From positions 1 through 64,000 of the forward strand of contig JAATFD010000040.1 in NCBI GenBank assembly GCA_015655375.1: a stretch of DNA of 64,000 nt, given 5' to 3'. The notes below the pieces were generated by a model. It was not told the origin of the DNA and searched no databases. It was given only the letters and a program-made list of their open reading frames with translations. The DNA comes from Actinomycetales bacterium (GTDB taxonomy: Bacteria; Actinomycetota; Actinomycetes; Actinomycetales; Actinomycetaceae). A program made the translations under genes and the position numbers. This document shows positions 32,573-42,059 of the stretch, piece after piece (within the stretch, counting starts at the first letter, position 1; every line of letters begins with the position of its first letter).

Positions 32573-33682
32573 GTGAAGAACACTGTGAAGGTCGGTGCGT
32601 TGACTGCGGTCGCCGCACTGAGTCTTGCGGCCTGTGGCGCCGCTCCGGAAGCTCAGTCCGGCTCAACGGAAAGCGCGAGTTCAACGGCCGCAGCCAACGG
32701 CTCGGTCAAGGCCTGCATGATTTCCGATGAGGGTGGTTTCGATGACCAGTCCTTCAACCAGTCGGGCAAGGAAGGCTTGGAGCAGGCAAAGACAGATCTC
32801 GGTGTCGAGATCAAGCTCGCCGAGTCGAAGTCCGACGGTGACTACCAGACGAACGCCGATGCGATGGTCCAGGACGGATGCACGCTGATCATCGGCGTCG
32901 GCTACAAACTCGCTTCGGTGCTGACCACTGCGGCAAAGGCGAACCCCGACATCCAGTTCGCGCTCGTCGATTCCCAGTTCCAGGATGAGGACGGGAACAA
33001 CGTCGAGGTCTCCAACGGCCGTCCGCTGATCTTCAACACTGCCGAGGCTGCTTACCTCGCGGGCTACGTTTCCGCAGGCATGACCTCGACCGGCAAGATC
33101 GCCACATACGGCGGCATGGAGATTCCGACGGTGCAGATCTTCATGGAAGGATTTGCCAAGGGCGTCGACAAGTACAACGAAAAGGGGAGCGATGTCCAGC
33201 TCCTCGGCTGGGACGACAAGACGGAGACGGGTTCTTTCGTCGGTGACTTCTCCTCCACGGACAAGGGACAGACCCTGACTGAGGGTTTCATCGCCCAGGG
33301 CGCGGACATCATCATGCCGGTCGCTGGGCCTGTGGGTGCTGGAACGCTGTCGGCCATCAAGTCGGCGTCCAACGCTGATTCGCTCAAGGCAGTGTGGGTC
33401 GACTCCGATGGCTTCCTTTCCACGGGCGACTCCCATGTTCTGACGTCGGTCGTCAAGGAGATCGGCGCCTCGGTCTTCGACACGGTCAAGGATGCGCAGG
33501 ACGGTGCCTTCGATGCAACGCCCTACATCGGCACGCTGGCGAATGGTGGTGTCGGAATTGCTCCGTTCCATGATTTCGATGCCCAGATTCCTCAGACGCT
33601 CAAGGACGAAGCAGACAGCCTGGCCCAACAGATCAAGGATGGAACGCTCGACGTCTCCACTCCGTACGATCCGTCCAAGTGA
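32573..33682 (+). CDS. BMP-family substrate-binding lipoprotein (nucleoside ABC importer)
   Basis: A 369-residue lipoprotein: short signal ending LSLAAC, a Ser/Thr/Ala linker, then the Bmp/PnrA fold with ISDEGGFDDQSFNQSGKEGLEQA, IIGVGYKLASVL, and YGGMEIPTVQIFMEGFAKGVD. PnrA-type proteins bind purine nucleosides. GTG 32573 has CAGGAGG 6-7 nt upstream. It heads a set with one ATPase and two permeases, then cdd, deoA and deoC, which points to nucleoside uptake. A strong terminator directly follows it, which would let the binding protein be made in excess. Confidence 0.92.
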   Translation: MKNTVKVGALTAVAALSLAACGAAPEAQSGSTESASSTAAANGSVKACMISDEGGFDDQSFNQSGKEGLEQAKTDLGVEIKLAESKSDGDYQTNADAMVQDGCTLIIGVGYKLASVLTTAAKANPDIQFALVDSQFQDEDGNNVEVSNGRPLIFNTAEAAYLAGYVSAGMTSTGKIATYGGMEIPTVQIFMEGFAKGVDKYNEKGSDVQLLGWDDKTETGSFVGDFSSTDKGQTLTEGFIAQGADIIMPVAGPVGAGTLSAIKSASNADSLKAVWVDSDGFLSTGDSHVLTSVVKEIGASVFDTVKDAQDGAFDATPYIGTLANGGVGIAPFHDFDAQIPQTLKDEADSLAQQIKDGTLDVSTPYDPSK

Positions 33683-33717
33683 TCGTTGGGTGAAAACCCC
33701 AACGGAAACGTGACTCA

Positions 33718-33756
33718 GGCGGGGTGCCCCTGATCAAGGTGGCACCCCGCCTTTTC
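33718..33756 (+). terminator. Rho-independent terminator after the BMP lipoprotein gene
   Basis: Stem GGCGGGGTGCC (33718-33728) and GGCACCCCGCC (33741-33751) followed by TTTTC. It lies inside the transporter operon and could attenuate expression of the downstream genes. A smaller GAAA-loop hairpin sits just before it (33684-33703). Confidence 0.85.
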
Positions 33757-33869
33757 GCACTGCTATCCAACAATGACGTGGCCGGCGGCGCCTCGATGTA
33801 CGTTTGTCCTCCGGGGACACGACAGCGGGCGATGACGACTCGGGCACGCGAGAAGGGACCAGGCCGACT

Positions 33870-35447
33870 GTGAAACTTGAGCTTCACGACATCACGAAGG
33901 TCTTCGGGCCGCTCGTTGCCAACGACCACATCGACCTGACGGTCGAGCCGGGCGAGATCCATGCCCTCCTCGGTGAGAACGGCGCTGGTAAGTCGACGTT
34001 GATGAACGTGCTCTATGGGCTCTATCAGCCCGATGCCGGCGAGATCCTCATCGATGGAGTACCCGTTCACTTCTCCGGTCCCGGCGATGCGGTGGCGGCC
34101 GGGATTGGCATGGTCCACCAGCACTTCATGCTCGTGCCAGTCTTCACGGTCGCAGAGTCCGTGGCGTTGGGTTATGAGCCGGCGGGACCCCTCGGTGTCA
34201 TCAACGCCCACGCGGCCGCCGACCGCGTGCGTGAAATCTCCGGTCGTTTCGGGTTCGAGGTCGATCCTGACGCGAGGGTCGAGGATCTGCCCGTCGGCGT
34301 CCAGCAACGCGTCGAGATCATCAAGGCGCTCTCCCGTGAGGCGAAGGTGCTGATCCTCGACGAGCCGACCGCCGTCCTCACGCCGCAGGAGACCGATGAG
34401 CTGATCGAGATCATGCGCGGTCTCAAGGAATCGGGTACGTCCATCGTCTTCATCACGCACAAGCTGCGTGAGGTCCGAGCGATCGCTGACCGGATCACCG
34501 TCATTCGCCGTGGGAGAGTGGTGGGGGAGGCGAATCCCGCCTCGACGGAGGCCGAGCTTGCGTCCCTGATGGTCGGCCACGATGTCAGTCTCACGGTCGA
34601 AAAGACTCCGGCCAAGCCCGGCGAGGTCGCCCTTGACGTCTCCGGACTGACTCTGGCGGATCCCGGTGGCGCGGTGAGCCTGGCCGGCGTGGACTTTGAG
34701 GTCCACAAGGGCGAGATCCTGGCTGTGGCGGGTGTCCAGGGCAACGGGCAGACGGAACTCGCCGAATGCCTCCTGGCCTTGCGCACCCCACTGTCGGGAT
34801 CGATGACTCTCGACGGAACTGACCTGGCGTCGATGGGCGTCAAGGCCCGCTTGCGCTCGGGAATCGGCTTCGTCCCCGAGGACCGGTCCACCGACGGCAT
34901 GGTTGCCGGATTCTCCGTCGCGGAGAACCTGATCCTCGATGTCTCGGATGACCCCCGATTCGGAGCCGGTCCGTCGTTGGACCCACGCAAGGTCCGAGCC
35001 AATGCGCGTGACCTCATCGAGCAGTACGACATCCGCGTCGGTGACGTCTCCGACCCGATTTCGACATTGTCCGGTGGCAATCAACAGAAGGTCGTCCTTG
35101 CCCGCGAGATCTCGCGGGATCTCGACCTGCTCGTCGCCTCCCAGCCGACTCGAGGTCTGGATGTCGGATCGATCGAGTTCGTCCATCGTCGCATCGTCGC
35201 CGAGCGCGACGCGGGTACCGCGGTCCTCATCATCTCCAGTGAGCTCGACGAGGTCCTCGCCCTGGGCGATCGGATCGCCGTCATGTACCGAGGGCGGATC
35301 GTCGGAATCGTTTCGTCCGACACCTCTCGTGACGTCCTCGGTCTGATGATGGCGGGGGTCCCCTTGGAGGAAGCCCGCGAGCAGGCGGCCGAGCACACGA
35401 CGCTCCTCGGGGCAGCCGACGAGCAGGCCATGGAGGAGGAACTGTGA
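33870..35447 (+). CDS. Nucleoside ABC importer ATPase (tandem NBD)
   Basis: A 525-residue duplicated ATPase of the RbsA/MglA/YufO type. The first half is complete: GENGAGKST, VHQHFMLVPVFTVAE, LPVGVQQRVEIIKAL, LILDEPTAVLTP. The second half is the usual degenerate one: GVQGNGQTELAE, LSGGNQQKVVLAREI, ASQPTRGLDVGS. GTG 33870 is chosen because the residues before it are Asp/Ser/Thr-rich and AAGGGA lies 11 nt upstream; TTG 33804 is the alternative. It overlaps the next gene by GTGA. Confidence 0.93.
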   Translation: MKLELHDITKVFGPLVANDHIDLTVEPGEIHALLGENGAGKSTLMNVLYGLYQPDAGEILIDGVPVHFSGPGDAVAAGIGMVHQHFMLVPVFTVAESVALGYEPAGPLGVINAHAAADRVREISGRFGFEVDPDARVEDLPVGVQQRVEIIKALSREAKVLILDEPTAVLTPQETDELIEIMRGLKESGTSIVFITHKLREVRAIADRITVIRRGRVVGEANPASTEAELASLMVGHDVSLTVEKTPAKPGEVALDVSGLTLADPGGAVSLAGVDFEVHKGEILAVAGVQGNGQTELAECLLALRTPLSGSMTLDGTDLASMGVKARLRSGIGFVPEDRSTDGMVAGFSVAENLILDVSDDPRFGAGPSLDPRKVRANARDLIEQYDIRVGDVSDPISTLSGGNQQKVVLAREISRDLDLLVASQPTRGLDVGSIEFVHRRIVAERDAGTAVLIISSELDEVLALGDRIAVMYRGRIVGIVSSDTSRDVLGLMMAGVPLEEAREQAAEHTTLLGAADEQAMEEEL

Positions 35448-36718
35448 GCATCGAGTCAACGTCCCCCGCGCCGGCGGATCGGCCCTCGGCCGACCCGACT
35501 CCCCGTTCCGGCGTCGATCACGAGGACGCTCCCATCTCTCTGATGCGCCGGCTGCTGTCGGGTTCATGGCTGGTGTCGATCCTTGCCGTCCTTGTCGCTC
35601 TCCTCGTGGGGGCTGTGCTCATCGCGATCTCCAACGAGGACGTCCAGCGCACCGCGGGTTATCTCTTCGCTCGTCCCTCCGATTTTTTCGGGGCGCTCAT
35701 CTCGGCTGTGGGGAGCGCCTACGGCGCAATGCTGCGGGGCTCGATCTTCGACTGGCAGGCGACGAGCGTCGTCCGGATGTGGAAACCGCTGACCGAGACG
35801 CTGACGAACTCCGTCCCGCTGATTTTTGCGGGTCTCGGTGTGGCCGTCAGCTTCCGCGCGGGGCTGTTCAACATCGGCGCCCAAGGCCAGGTCGTCCTTG
35901 GAGCAATCTTCGGCGCGTGGGTCGGGTTCGCCTGGAACCTGCCGGTCGGGCTGCACCTGATCGTCGCGGTCGTCGGTGCAGCGCTCGGTGGGGCCCTGTG
36001 GGGCGGGATCGCGGGAGCGCTCAAGGCTCGGACCGGCGCCAACGAAGTCATTGTGACAATCATGCTGAACTCGATCGCCACCTTGCTGATCGCCTATGTG
36101 CTGACCCTGAGTCCCGTCATCGGAGAGGGCAACACGAATCCGAAGTCCCGGCACATCGTCGACTCGGCGGCCTACCCGCAACTGCTGGGGCCGAGCTTCC
36201 GCCTGCATGCGGGCTTCATCTTGGCTCTGCTGGCGGCACTCGCTGTGTGGTGGTTGCTCGAGAGGTCCTCTCTCGGGTTCCAGTTCCGGGCGACCGGGCT
36301 CAACCCAGATGCAGCGCGAACGGCCGGCATCTCGGTTCCAAAGGTGACGGTCCTCGTCATGCTGATCTCCGGAGCGCTGTGCGGTTTGGCCGGGTCTGCT
36401 CCGGCGCTCGGCACCGATCGCTACCTGACCAGCGGGATCGCGGCGTCCTATGGGTTCGATGCCATCACTGTCGCGTTGCTCGGCAAGTCGAAGCCGGGAG
36501 GAACGGTGTTGGCCGGCTTGCTTTTCGGAGCTCTCAACGCTGGCGGCACGATCATGCAGACCGCTACCCAGACACCCATCGACATCGTGCTGGTCATCCA
36601 GTCGACGATCGTCCTTTTCATTGCCGCCCCGCCGCTCGTGCGGGCAATCTTCCATCTCCCGGAGCCTGTGGCCAAGCGCCGCAGGGGTCCCGTCGACTCG
36701 AAGGAGGCGCAGGCATGA
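35444..36718 (+). CDS. Nucleoside ABC importer permease 1 (BMP system)
   Basis: A 424-residue permease of the branched-chain/ribose (BPD_transp_2) family. After about 35 hydrophilic residues come eight or more hydrophobic spans, including NSVPLIFAGLGVAVSFRAGLFNIGAQGQ, TGANEVIVTIMLNSIATLL and ALLGKSKPGGTVLAGLLFGAL, the standard motifs of YufP-like permeases. It overlaps both neighbours by 4 bp. Confidence 0.92.
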   Translation: MSIESTSPAPADRPSADPTPRSGVDHEDAPISLMRRLLSGSWLVSILAVLVALLVGAVLIAISNEDVQRTAGYLFARPSDFFGALISAVGSAYGAMLRGSIFDWQATSVVRMWKPLTETLTNSVPLIFAGLGVAVSFRAGLFNIGAQGQVVLGAIFGAWVGFAWNLPVGLHLIVAVVGAALGGALWGGIAGALKARTGANEVIVTIMLNSIATLLIAYVLTLSPVIGEGNTNPKSRHIVDSAAYPQLLGPSFRLHAGFILALLAALAVWWLLERSSLGFQFRATGLNPDAARTAGISVPKVTVLVMLISGALCGLAGSAPALGTDRYLTSGIAASYGFDAITVALLGKSKPGGTVLAGLLFGALNAGGTIMQTATQTPIDIVLVIQSTIVLFIAAPPLVRAIFHLPEPVAKRRRGPVDSKEAQA

Positions 36719-38004
36719 GCATCGTCGCCGTCGCAACACGCGAACAGGATTCAGTGCCCACGGTCGTTCCGCCGGTCTCCCTGAAGGCCGCCGTCACCTA
36801 CACGGTTGCCGTGGTCCTCAGTGCATTGCTGGCGTTCGCCAGCCATGGCCGGACGACTTTTCAGCTGGGGACCTCCGGCGACTTTGTCCAGATTCCGAAT
36901 TTCTCCGTATCCGCGGAAGTCACGAATTGGGTGCTGACGATTTTCCTCGTGGCGACTGCGGTTTGGGCGTGGCGGTTGCGTGCCGTGCACAGGGTTCCCC
37001 CGGTGTGGATGCATGCCCTCGTCGGGTTCGTCTTCATTCTCGTCTTCCTCACTTGGGCGGGAGCGGGCCGAGACTCGACCGTGGTTCCTCTGGCAACGCT
37101 CCTGGCGGGGGCTCTCTCGTTGTCCGTGCCGTTGATCTTCGGGTCGATGGCGGGTTCCGTCGGCGAGCACTCGGGAACGATCAATATCGCCATTGAGGGG
37201 CAGCTGCTGTTCGGCGCCTTCCTCGGTGCGGTGGTCGCTTCGGCGACTCATGCCTCGTGGGTCGGACTCATCGCGGCACCGATCGCCGGCATGGCGGTCT
37301 CACTGTTGCTTGTCCTCTTCGGGATCAAGTACAGAGTCGATCAGATCATCGTCGGCGTCGTTCTCAACGTCCTTGTCTTGGGTCTGACGAGTTTCTTCTA
37401 CTCGACCGTTCTCAATGCCTCTCCGGAGACCCGGGAACAGTGGAACTCCGGTTTGTCGTTGCCCACGATCGACGTCCCTGTGCTTTCCTCGATCCCGATC
37501 ATCGGGCCGGTCTTCTTTCGCCAGACGATCCTCGTCTACATCATGTATGTCGTGGTCGTCGTCCTGCAGTTCATGATGTTCCACTCGCGGTGGGGTCTGC
37601 GGATGCGGTCCGTTGGTGAGCACCCCCAGGCGGCGGACACGGTCGGCATCAATGTCATGCGCACGCGGATCCGCAATGCGATTCTCGGTGGTGCGCTCGC
37701 CGGAATGGGTGGTGCCTTTTTCACCATCGGCCACGGTCTTGCGTTCTCGAAGGACATGGCGTCCGGCAATGGCTATATCGCCCTCGCGGCGATGATCCTG
37801 GGCGGGTGGAGCCCGATCGGCGGTGTTGCCGCGGCGCTCCTCTTCGGCTTCGCCATGAACCTCGGATACACCCTGTCGATCATCGGGTCGCCGATGCCGT
37901 CGCAGATCGTGCTGATGATCCCCTACGTCGTGACGATCCTCGCGATCGCAGGATTCGTCGGCAAGGTCCGCGCTCCGGCTGCTGAGGGCGTGCCCTATCC
38001 GTGA
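36715..38004 (+). CDS. Nucleoside ABC importer permease 2 (BMP system)
   Basis: A 429-residue partner permease, YufQ-like. SLSVPLIFGSMAGSVGEHSGTINIAIEGQLLFGAF, YRVDQIIVGVVLNVLVLGLTSFFY and MRSVGEHPQAADTVGI are diagnostic. About 100 N-terminal residues with three extra hydrophobic segments precede the core. It starts by ATGA overlap with permease 1 and is followed 105 bp later by cdd. Confidence 0.92.
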   Translation: MSIVAVATREQDSVPTVVPPVSLKAAVTYTVAVVLSALLAFASHGRTTFQLGTSGDFVQIPNFSVSAEVTNWVLTIFLVATAVWAWRLRAVHRVPPVWMHALVGFVFILVFLTWAGAGRDSTVVPLATLLAGALSLSVPLIFGSMAGSVGEHSGTINIAIEGQLLFGAFLGAVVASATHASWVGLIAAPIAGMAVSLLLVLFGIKYRVDQIIVGVVLNVLVLGLTSFFYSTVLNASPETREQWNSGLSLPTIDVPVLSSIPIIGPVFFRQTILVYIMYVVVVVLQFMMFHSRWGLRMRSVGEHPQAADTVGINVMRTRIRNAILGGALAGMGGAFFTIGHGLAFSKDMASGNGYIALAAMILGGWSPIGGVAAALLFGFAMNLGYTLSIIGSPMPSQIVLMIPYVVTILAIAGFVGKVRAPAAEGVPYP

Positions 38005-38109
38005 CGGATGGGGTTCGACCGCTGCCTGGACACTGCGGTGTGAAGGTTGTCAACAGGCGGGAGCGTGCCGTGGGGTGCGCTCCCGTCGGTCGTGCTGAGA
38101 CGAGGAACG

Positions 38110-38550
38110 ATGGTGAAAGCAGAGGGACCACTGACGACGACGATCGATGCCGAAACATGGCAGGCGCTGCACCAGGCCGCCGTGTCCGCCATGGGGCGTG
38201 CCTATGCTCCCTATTCGCGCTTCCCGGTGGGGGCGGCCGCCCTCGTCGACGACGGTCGTGTCATCACCGGATGCAATGTGGAGAACTCCGCCTACGGGGT
38301 GGCCCTGTGTGCGGAATGCGGTGTCATCTCCGAGTTGGTCAACGGCGGGGGCGGCCGCCTGGTGGCCTTCGCCTGCGTCAATGCCAGGGGTGAGGCGATC
38401 GTGCCGTGCGGACGTTGTCGGCAGCTTCTGTCCGAGCACGGGGGAGCGGCGCTCCAACTGGCCATGCCCCAGGGGATCATGACGATGGATGAGGTCCTTC
38501 CCGGGGCCTTCGGGCCGGCCGACCTCGACAAGATCAAGGAGAACCAATGA
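38110..38550 (+). CDS. cdd: Cytidine deaminase
   Basis: Converts (deoxy)cytidine to (deoxy)uridine. The 146 residues carry the substrate loop AYAPYSRFPVGAAAL, NVENSAYGV, the zinc/catalytic CAECG (Cys ligand and general-base Glu) and PCGRCRQ with the other two zinc cysteines. This is the small homotetrameric type. GAGGAACG precedes ATG 38110. Its uridine products are substrates for the next gene, which overlaps by 4 bp. Confidence 0.96.
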   Translation: MVKAEGPLTTTIDAETWQALHQAAVSAMGRAYAPYSRFPVGAAALVDDGRVITGCNVENSAYGVALCAECGVISELVNGGGGRLVAFACVNARGEAIVPCGRCRQLLSEHGGAALQLAMPQGIMTMDEVLPGAFGPADLDKIKENQ

Positions 38551-39845
38551 GCACCGAACCCTTCGACGCCGTCGATGTCATTGCGACCAAGCGTGACAGG
38601 AAGCGGCTGAGCGATCCGCAGATCGACTGGGTGATTGACGCCTACACGCGCGGCGTCGTGGCCGACGAACAGATGTCGGCCTTGGCCATGGCGATCTTCC
38701 TCAACGGCATGGACCGCGAGGAGATCAAGCGGTGGACCGATGCGATGATCGCCTCGGGGGAGCGCATGGACTTCGGCTCCCTTCCCCGACCGACAGTGGA
38801 CAAGCATTCGACCGGCGGGGTGGGGGACAAGATCACCTTGCCGTTGGCCCCGTTGGTCGCCTGTTTCGGTGTGGCGGTCCCGCAGCTGTCGGGTCGTGGT
38901 CTCGGCCACACCGGCGGCACGCTCGACAAGATGGAGTCGATCCGGGGCTGGCATGCCTCGCTGACGAATGAGGAGATGATGGCCCAGCTCGGGACCGGTC
39001 CGGGTGCCGTCATCTGTGCAGCCGGAGCGGGCCTGGCCCCGGCCGACCGCAAGCTCTATGCGCTGCGCGACACGACGGCGACGGTCGAGTGCGTTCCGCT
39101 CATTGCGTCGTCCATCATGTCGAAGAAGATCGCCGAGGGGACCCATGCCCTGGTGCTTGACGTCAAGGTCGGGTCGGGTGCATTCATGAAGACCCGGGCC
39201 CGGGCCGAGGAACTGGCACACACGATGGTCGACCTCGGCACCGATGCTGGAGTGGACACGGTCGCGCTGCTCACCGATATGTCGACGCCGCTGGGACGCA
39301 CGGTCGGCAACGCCCTCGAGGTGCGTGAGGCGGTCGAGGTCCTGGCAGGTGGTGGCCCGTCCGACGTTGTCGAGCTGACGCTGGCGCTCGCCCGGGAGAT
39401 GTTGACCCACGCTGGGCACCCCGATGCGGATCCCGAGGCCGCACTGGCGGATGGTCGGGCGATGGACGCGTGGCGCGCCATGGTTCGCGCCCAGGGCGGC
39501 GATCCTGATGCTCCGCTGCCGCAGTCCACGCACACGGAGACCGTCGTCGCTGAGGCGGGTGGATACGTCACGGAGATGGACGCGCTGGCGGTTGGCGTCT
39601 CGTCCTGGCGGCTCGGTGCCGGACGCGCACGCAAGGAGGACCCGGTCCAGGCCGAGGCCGGGATCGAGATTCATGCCAAACCCGGTGACCTTGTCCGGGC
39701 CGGGCAGCCGATCCTCACGTTGCACACGCGGACACCCGAGCGCTTCGATCGGGCCAAGGCCGCGCTGTCCGGCGCGATCAACATCGGACCGGATGCCCCC
39801 GATATTCCTGACTCGGTCGTGCTGGGTCGAATCGCACCGCGGTGA
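38547..39845 (+). CDS. deoA: Pyrimidine-nucleoside/thymidine phosphorylase
   Basis: Phosphorolytic cleavage of thymidine, deoxyuridine and possibly uridine. The 432 residues show MAIFLNGMDREEI, the phosphate-site signature KHSTGGVGDK, the substrate loop SGRGLGHTGGTLDKMESI, and KKIAEGTHALVLDVKVGSGAFMK. C-terminal alpha/beta domain is complete (AGIEIHAKPGDLV). It shares an operon with cdd and, through overlaps, with the orphan gene that follows. Confidence 0.96.
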   Translation: MSTEPFDAVDVIATKRDRKRLSDPQIDWVIDAYTRGVVADEQMSALAMAIFLNGMDREEIKRWTDAMIASGERMDFGSLPRPTVDKHSTGGVGDKITLPLAPLVACFGVAVPQLSGRGLGHTGGTLDKMESIRGWHASLTNEEMMAQLGTGPGAVICAAGAGLAPADRKLYALRDTTATVECVPLIASSIMSKKIAEGTHALVLDVKVGSGAFMKTRARAEELAHTMVDLGTDAGVDTVALLTDMSTPLGRTVGNALEVREAVEVLAGGGPSDVVELTLALAREMLTHAGHPDADPEAALADGRAMDAWRAMVRAQGGDPDAPLPQSTHTETVVAEAGGYVTEMDALAVGVSSWRLGAGRARKEDPVQAEAGIEIHAKPGDLVRAGQPILTLHTRTPERFDRAKAALSGAINIGPDAPDIPDSVVLGRIAPR

Positions 39846-40498
39846 GCACGACCTCGGCGCAGAGGCAGGGAGACGGAATTTCGGCGACACTGCCGCGCCA
39901 GACCGACGCCACCACCTGTGGGATCGCGGCTGTGGCGGCGGTCGCTGCGCGGGCCAGACGGCTGAGTGTGCCTAGGTCGATGAGCGGTGGTACTGGCGAG
40001 GAAGGCGGCGCTGGGTTATATCTTGATGCTGGCGACGACCGGATTGCGCGAGTACAGCGGGACCTCCACCGGATCGCGGCCCGTACTGGCATCCCGTGGC
40101 CTCAGTCATTGGGCACGTCGCCCTGGGCACTGGCGACGTTGGCGCGGCGAGCCACCGGCGAGAGATACCGGATCCTGCCGTGGATCGGACCGTGGGCGGG
40201 GTCGACCTCGAGGGCCGTCGATCTCGCGGTCGAGGCCGGCCTCGATGCGTTCGCATACTCCGGATCGAGGCTCATTCCGCGTCACGTGGTGGCGATCCTC
40301 GGGCAGGAGTCCGAGGAATCAGGGGGCGAGACCTATGCGGTCTTCGAGCCGTCCTCGGGAGCGGTGCTGCGGGTGGCGCGCTCGGCGTTCACGGCAGGGG
40401 ACCCTCAAGCCCGCGCGGCGTTGGGCAACTGGCGGCGCCCGCTGCTCGCCGTGGTGCCTCATGTGTCACGGTCTCGGAGGCTGTGCGCGGCCCGGTGA
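39842..40498 (+). CDS. Uncharacterised protein with a papain-like Gln/Cys–His–Glu pattern
   Basis: 218 residues starting with GTG 39842, overlapping the deoA stop (GTGA), which argues that it is translated. I do not recognise a named family. RQTDATTCGIAAVAAVAARA (Gln20, Cys26 at the start of a helix), PRHVVAILG (His148 at the start of a strand) and TYAVFEPSSGAV (Glu169) have the order and spacing of papain-fold C39-like cysteine peptidases, where the third residue is usually Asp or Asn in a 'DPxxG' turn. There is no signal peptide, so it would be cytosolic. A peptidase or deamidase role is inference. It sits between deoA and deoC. Confidence 0.8.
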   Translation: MSTTSAQRQGDGISATLPRQTDATTCGIAAVAAVAARARRLSVPRSMSGGTGEEGGAGLYLDAGDDRIARVQRDLHRIAARTGIPWPQSLGTSPWALATLARRATGERYRILPWIGPWAGSTSRAVDLAVEAGLDAFAYSGSRLIPRHVVAILGQESEESGGETYAVFEPSSGAVLRVARSAFTAGDPQARAALGNWRRPLLAVVPHVSRSRRLCAAR

Positions 40499-40608
40499 CC
40501 ATCTAGCATCGAATGAGTTGACGGCGGTGCCCGCTTCGGGGTGACTCCGCTCGTGCCTTCCCATTCCACCGAATCCGGCCTCGCCCCGGACGAACCCAAG
40601 GAGAGATC

Positions 40609-41259
40609 ATGACCACTCGTTCCGAGGTCGCAGCGATCATCGACCACACACTGCTTAGGCCCGAGTCCACACACGCCGACGTGGAAGAACTCGTCGCGGA
40701 GGCTTGCGAACTGGGGACCTACTCGGTGTGTGTTTCTCCGTCGATGGCTCCCCTGGATCTGCCGGAGGGACTGCACCTGGCCTGCGTCTGCGGGTTTCCA
40801 TCAGGTGCGCACATCTCGGAGGTCAAGGCCGCCGAGGCCGCCGGTGCGGTTGCAGCGGGTGCCGATGAGATCGACATGGTCATCAACCTCGGACTGGCGA
40901 CAGAGGGAGATTGGGCGGGGGTCGAGGCCGACATCCGCGCGGTTCGCGAGGCCTGTCCGAAGTCAGTCCTCAAGGTCATCATCGAGTCTGCGGCGCTGGA
41001 CGACGACGAGATCGTTGCCGCGTGTCGGGCGAGTGAAGCGGCGGGTGCCGATTTCGTCAAGACCTCAACAGGGTTCCACCCAGCCGGTGGGGCGTCGGTC
41101 CATGCTGTCAAGTTGATGCGCGCGACGGTCGGAGATCGGCTGGGTGTCAAGGCTTCAGGCGGGATCCGCACGGCTGAGGCGGCGCTGTCCATGATCGATG
41201 CCGGGGCGAACCGTCTGGGGCTGTCCGCTTCACGCGCGATCCTTGGGGAACTGGACTGA
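40609..41259 (+). CDS. deoC: Deoxyribose-phosphate aldolase
   Basis: Cleaves 2-deoxyribose-5-phosphate to acetaldehyde and glyceraldehyde-3-phosphate. The 216-residue TIM barrel contains [47 protein letters not shown], the Schiff-base lysine K151 in FVKTSTGF, and [34 protein letters not shown] precedes ATG 40609. It completes deoxynucleoside catabolism with cdd and deoA. Confidence 0.96.
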   Translation: MTTRSEVAAIIDHTLLRPESTHADVEELVAEACELGTYSVCVSPSMAPLDLPEGLHLACVCGFPSGAHISEVKAAEAAGAVAAGADEIDMVINLGLATEGDWAGVEADIRAVREACPKSVLKVIIESAALDDDEIVAACRASEAAGADFVKTSTGFHPAGGASVHAVKLMRATVGDRLGVKASGGIRTAEAALSMIDAGANRLGLSASRAILGELD

Positions 41260-41298
41260 GTGACCAGATGGAGGTCTGAGGGGCGCGGCTGCCCGCCG

Positions 41299-41715
41299 TC
41301 AGGAACGGTCGGCCGCAGGCGCGACGGTCTCTCGGGACGTGCGCACGGAAGAGCCGGTTGCGCGCGCAGTGGCTTCCTCGACGAGTGGCCGCAGACCGAC
41401 CGCAAGTGTGAAAACCCGATCGTCGAGGACATCGACGCGATGCGTGAGACGATCGATCGAGTGCACCATGTCGGTCCTGAGCTGAGCAACGTCTTGGTCG
41501 AACTCCGCGAATCGCTGGTCGTGTTCGGCCAAGTGTGCGTCCATCTTGTCGAACCGAGCGTCGACCTTTCCGAACCGGGTGTCGATCTGGTCGAAGTGTG
41601 CGTCAATCCGGTCCTCAAGGCGTTCAAGGGCATGAGTCTGGGTGCGCACGACAGCCAACAGGGTGCCGATGATCGCGATGACGCTCGCGGCGTTCGCAAC
41701 GATCTCCCAGGACAC
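41299..41715 (-). CDS. Small membrane-anchored coiled-coil protein
   Basis: 138 residues. One N-terminal membrane segment (EIVANAASVIAIIGTLLAVV) is followed by a helix with a clear 7-residue repeat of the form hDxRFxx (IDTRFGK, VDARFDK, MDAHLAE, HDQRFAE), so a trimeric or dimeric coiled coil is likely, then a basic tail. GTG 41715 is used because AAGGAG lies 8 nt upstream. No function can be assigned; similar short proteins are often annotated as DUF or 'hypothetical'. It converges with deoC. Confidence 0.75.
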   Translation of the reverse strand: MSWEIVANAASVIAIIGTLLAVVRTQTHALERLEDRIDAHFDQIDTRFGKVDARFDKMDAHLAEHDQRFAEFDQDVAQLRTDMVHSIDRLTHRVDVLDDRVFTLAVGLRPLVEEATARATGSSVRTSRETVAPAADRS

Positions 41716-42059
41716 GGTCAACACTCCTTCATTGTGCGGTCTGCGCATCGCGAGCGCCAGGGCTCACAGACATGAGGGTCGTAGATCAGCCGACTGATCT
41801 GCGAGTGCCGTGGGCGGAACTGTGGACACAGAACAGCAGGTGTTCGGGCTGTGGATAGAGGCGGACGGACCGTGGCGTTCTCTCGAAAGTGCCACTCTGC
41901 CGTCCAGGCTCTGCCACTCACGCCCGATTGGCCGACGAGGGTGGGGCCCGTGTGTCGTCGTGGTCGTCGCGCGACGGGCAGCCGGCACCCCCGCCCTCGT
42001 TCATCTGTGTCGTGTTCTGATCACCTGATCTGCCGGGATCGGACGACCACGAGCCTTGC
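41716..42059. other. Intergenic region between coiled-coil gene and symporter
   Basis: 344 bp without a convincing gene. A 7-bp hairpin, AGATCAG (41783-41789) with CTGATCT (41794-41800), may end transcription from the symporter or belong to the promoter of the minus-strand coiled-coil gene. Nothing else was recognised. Confidence 0.5.

Noticed and set aside
33633-35567. Long minus-strand frame opposite the nucleoside ABC ATPase
   Set aside because: It is a shadow of the ATPase gene, whose two nucleotide-binding domains are intact.
38292-39890. Long minus-strand frame opposite cdd/deoA
   Set aside because: No recognisable domain; both plus-strand genes are complete and overlapping.
41850-41858. 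TGTGGATAG as a DnaA box
   Set aside because: A single near-match with no cluster, no AT-rich unwinding region and no replication genes nearby.
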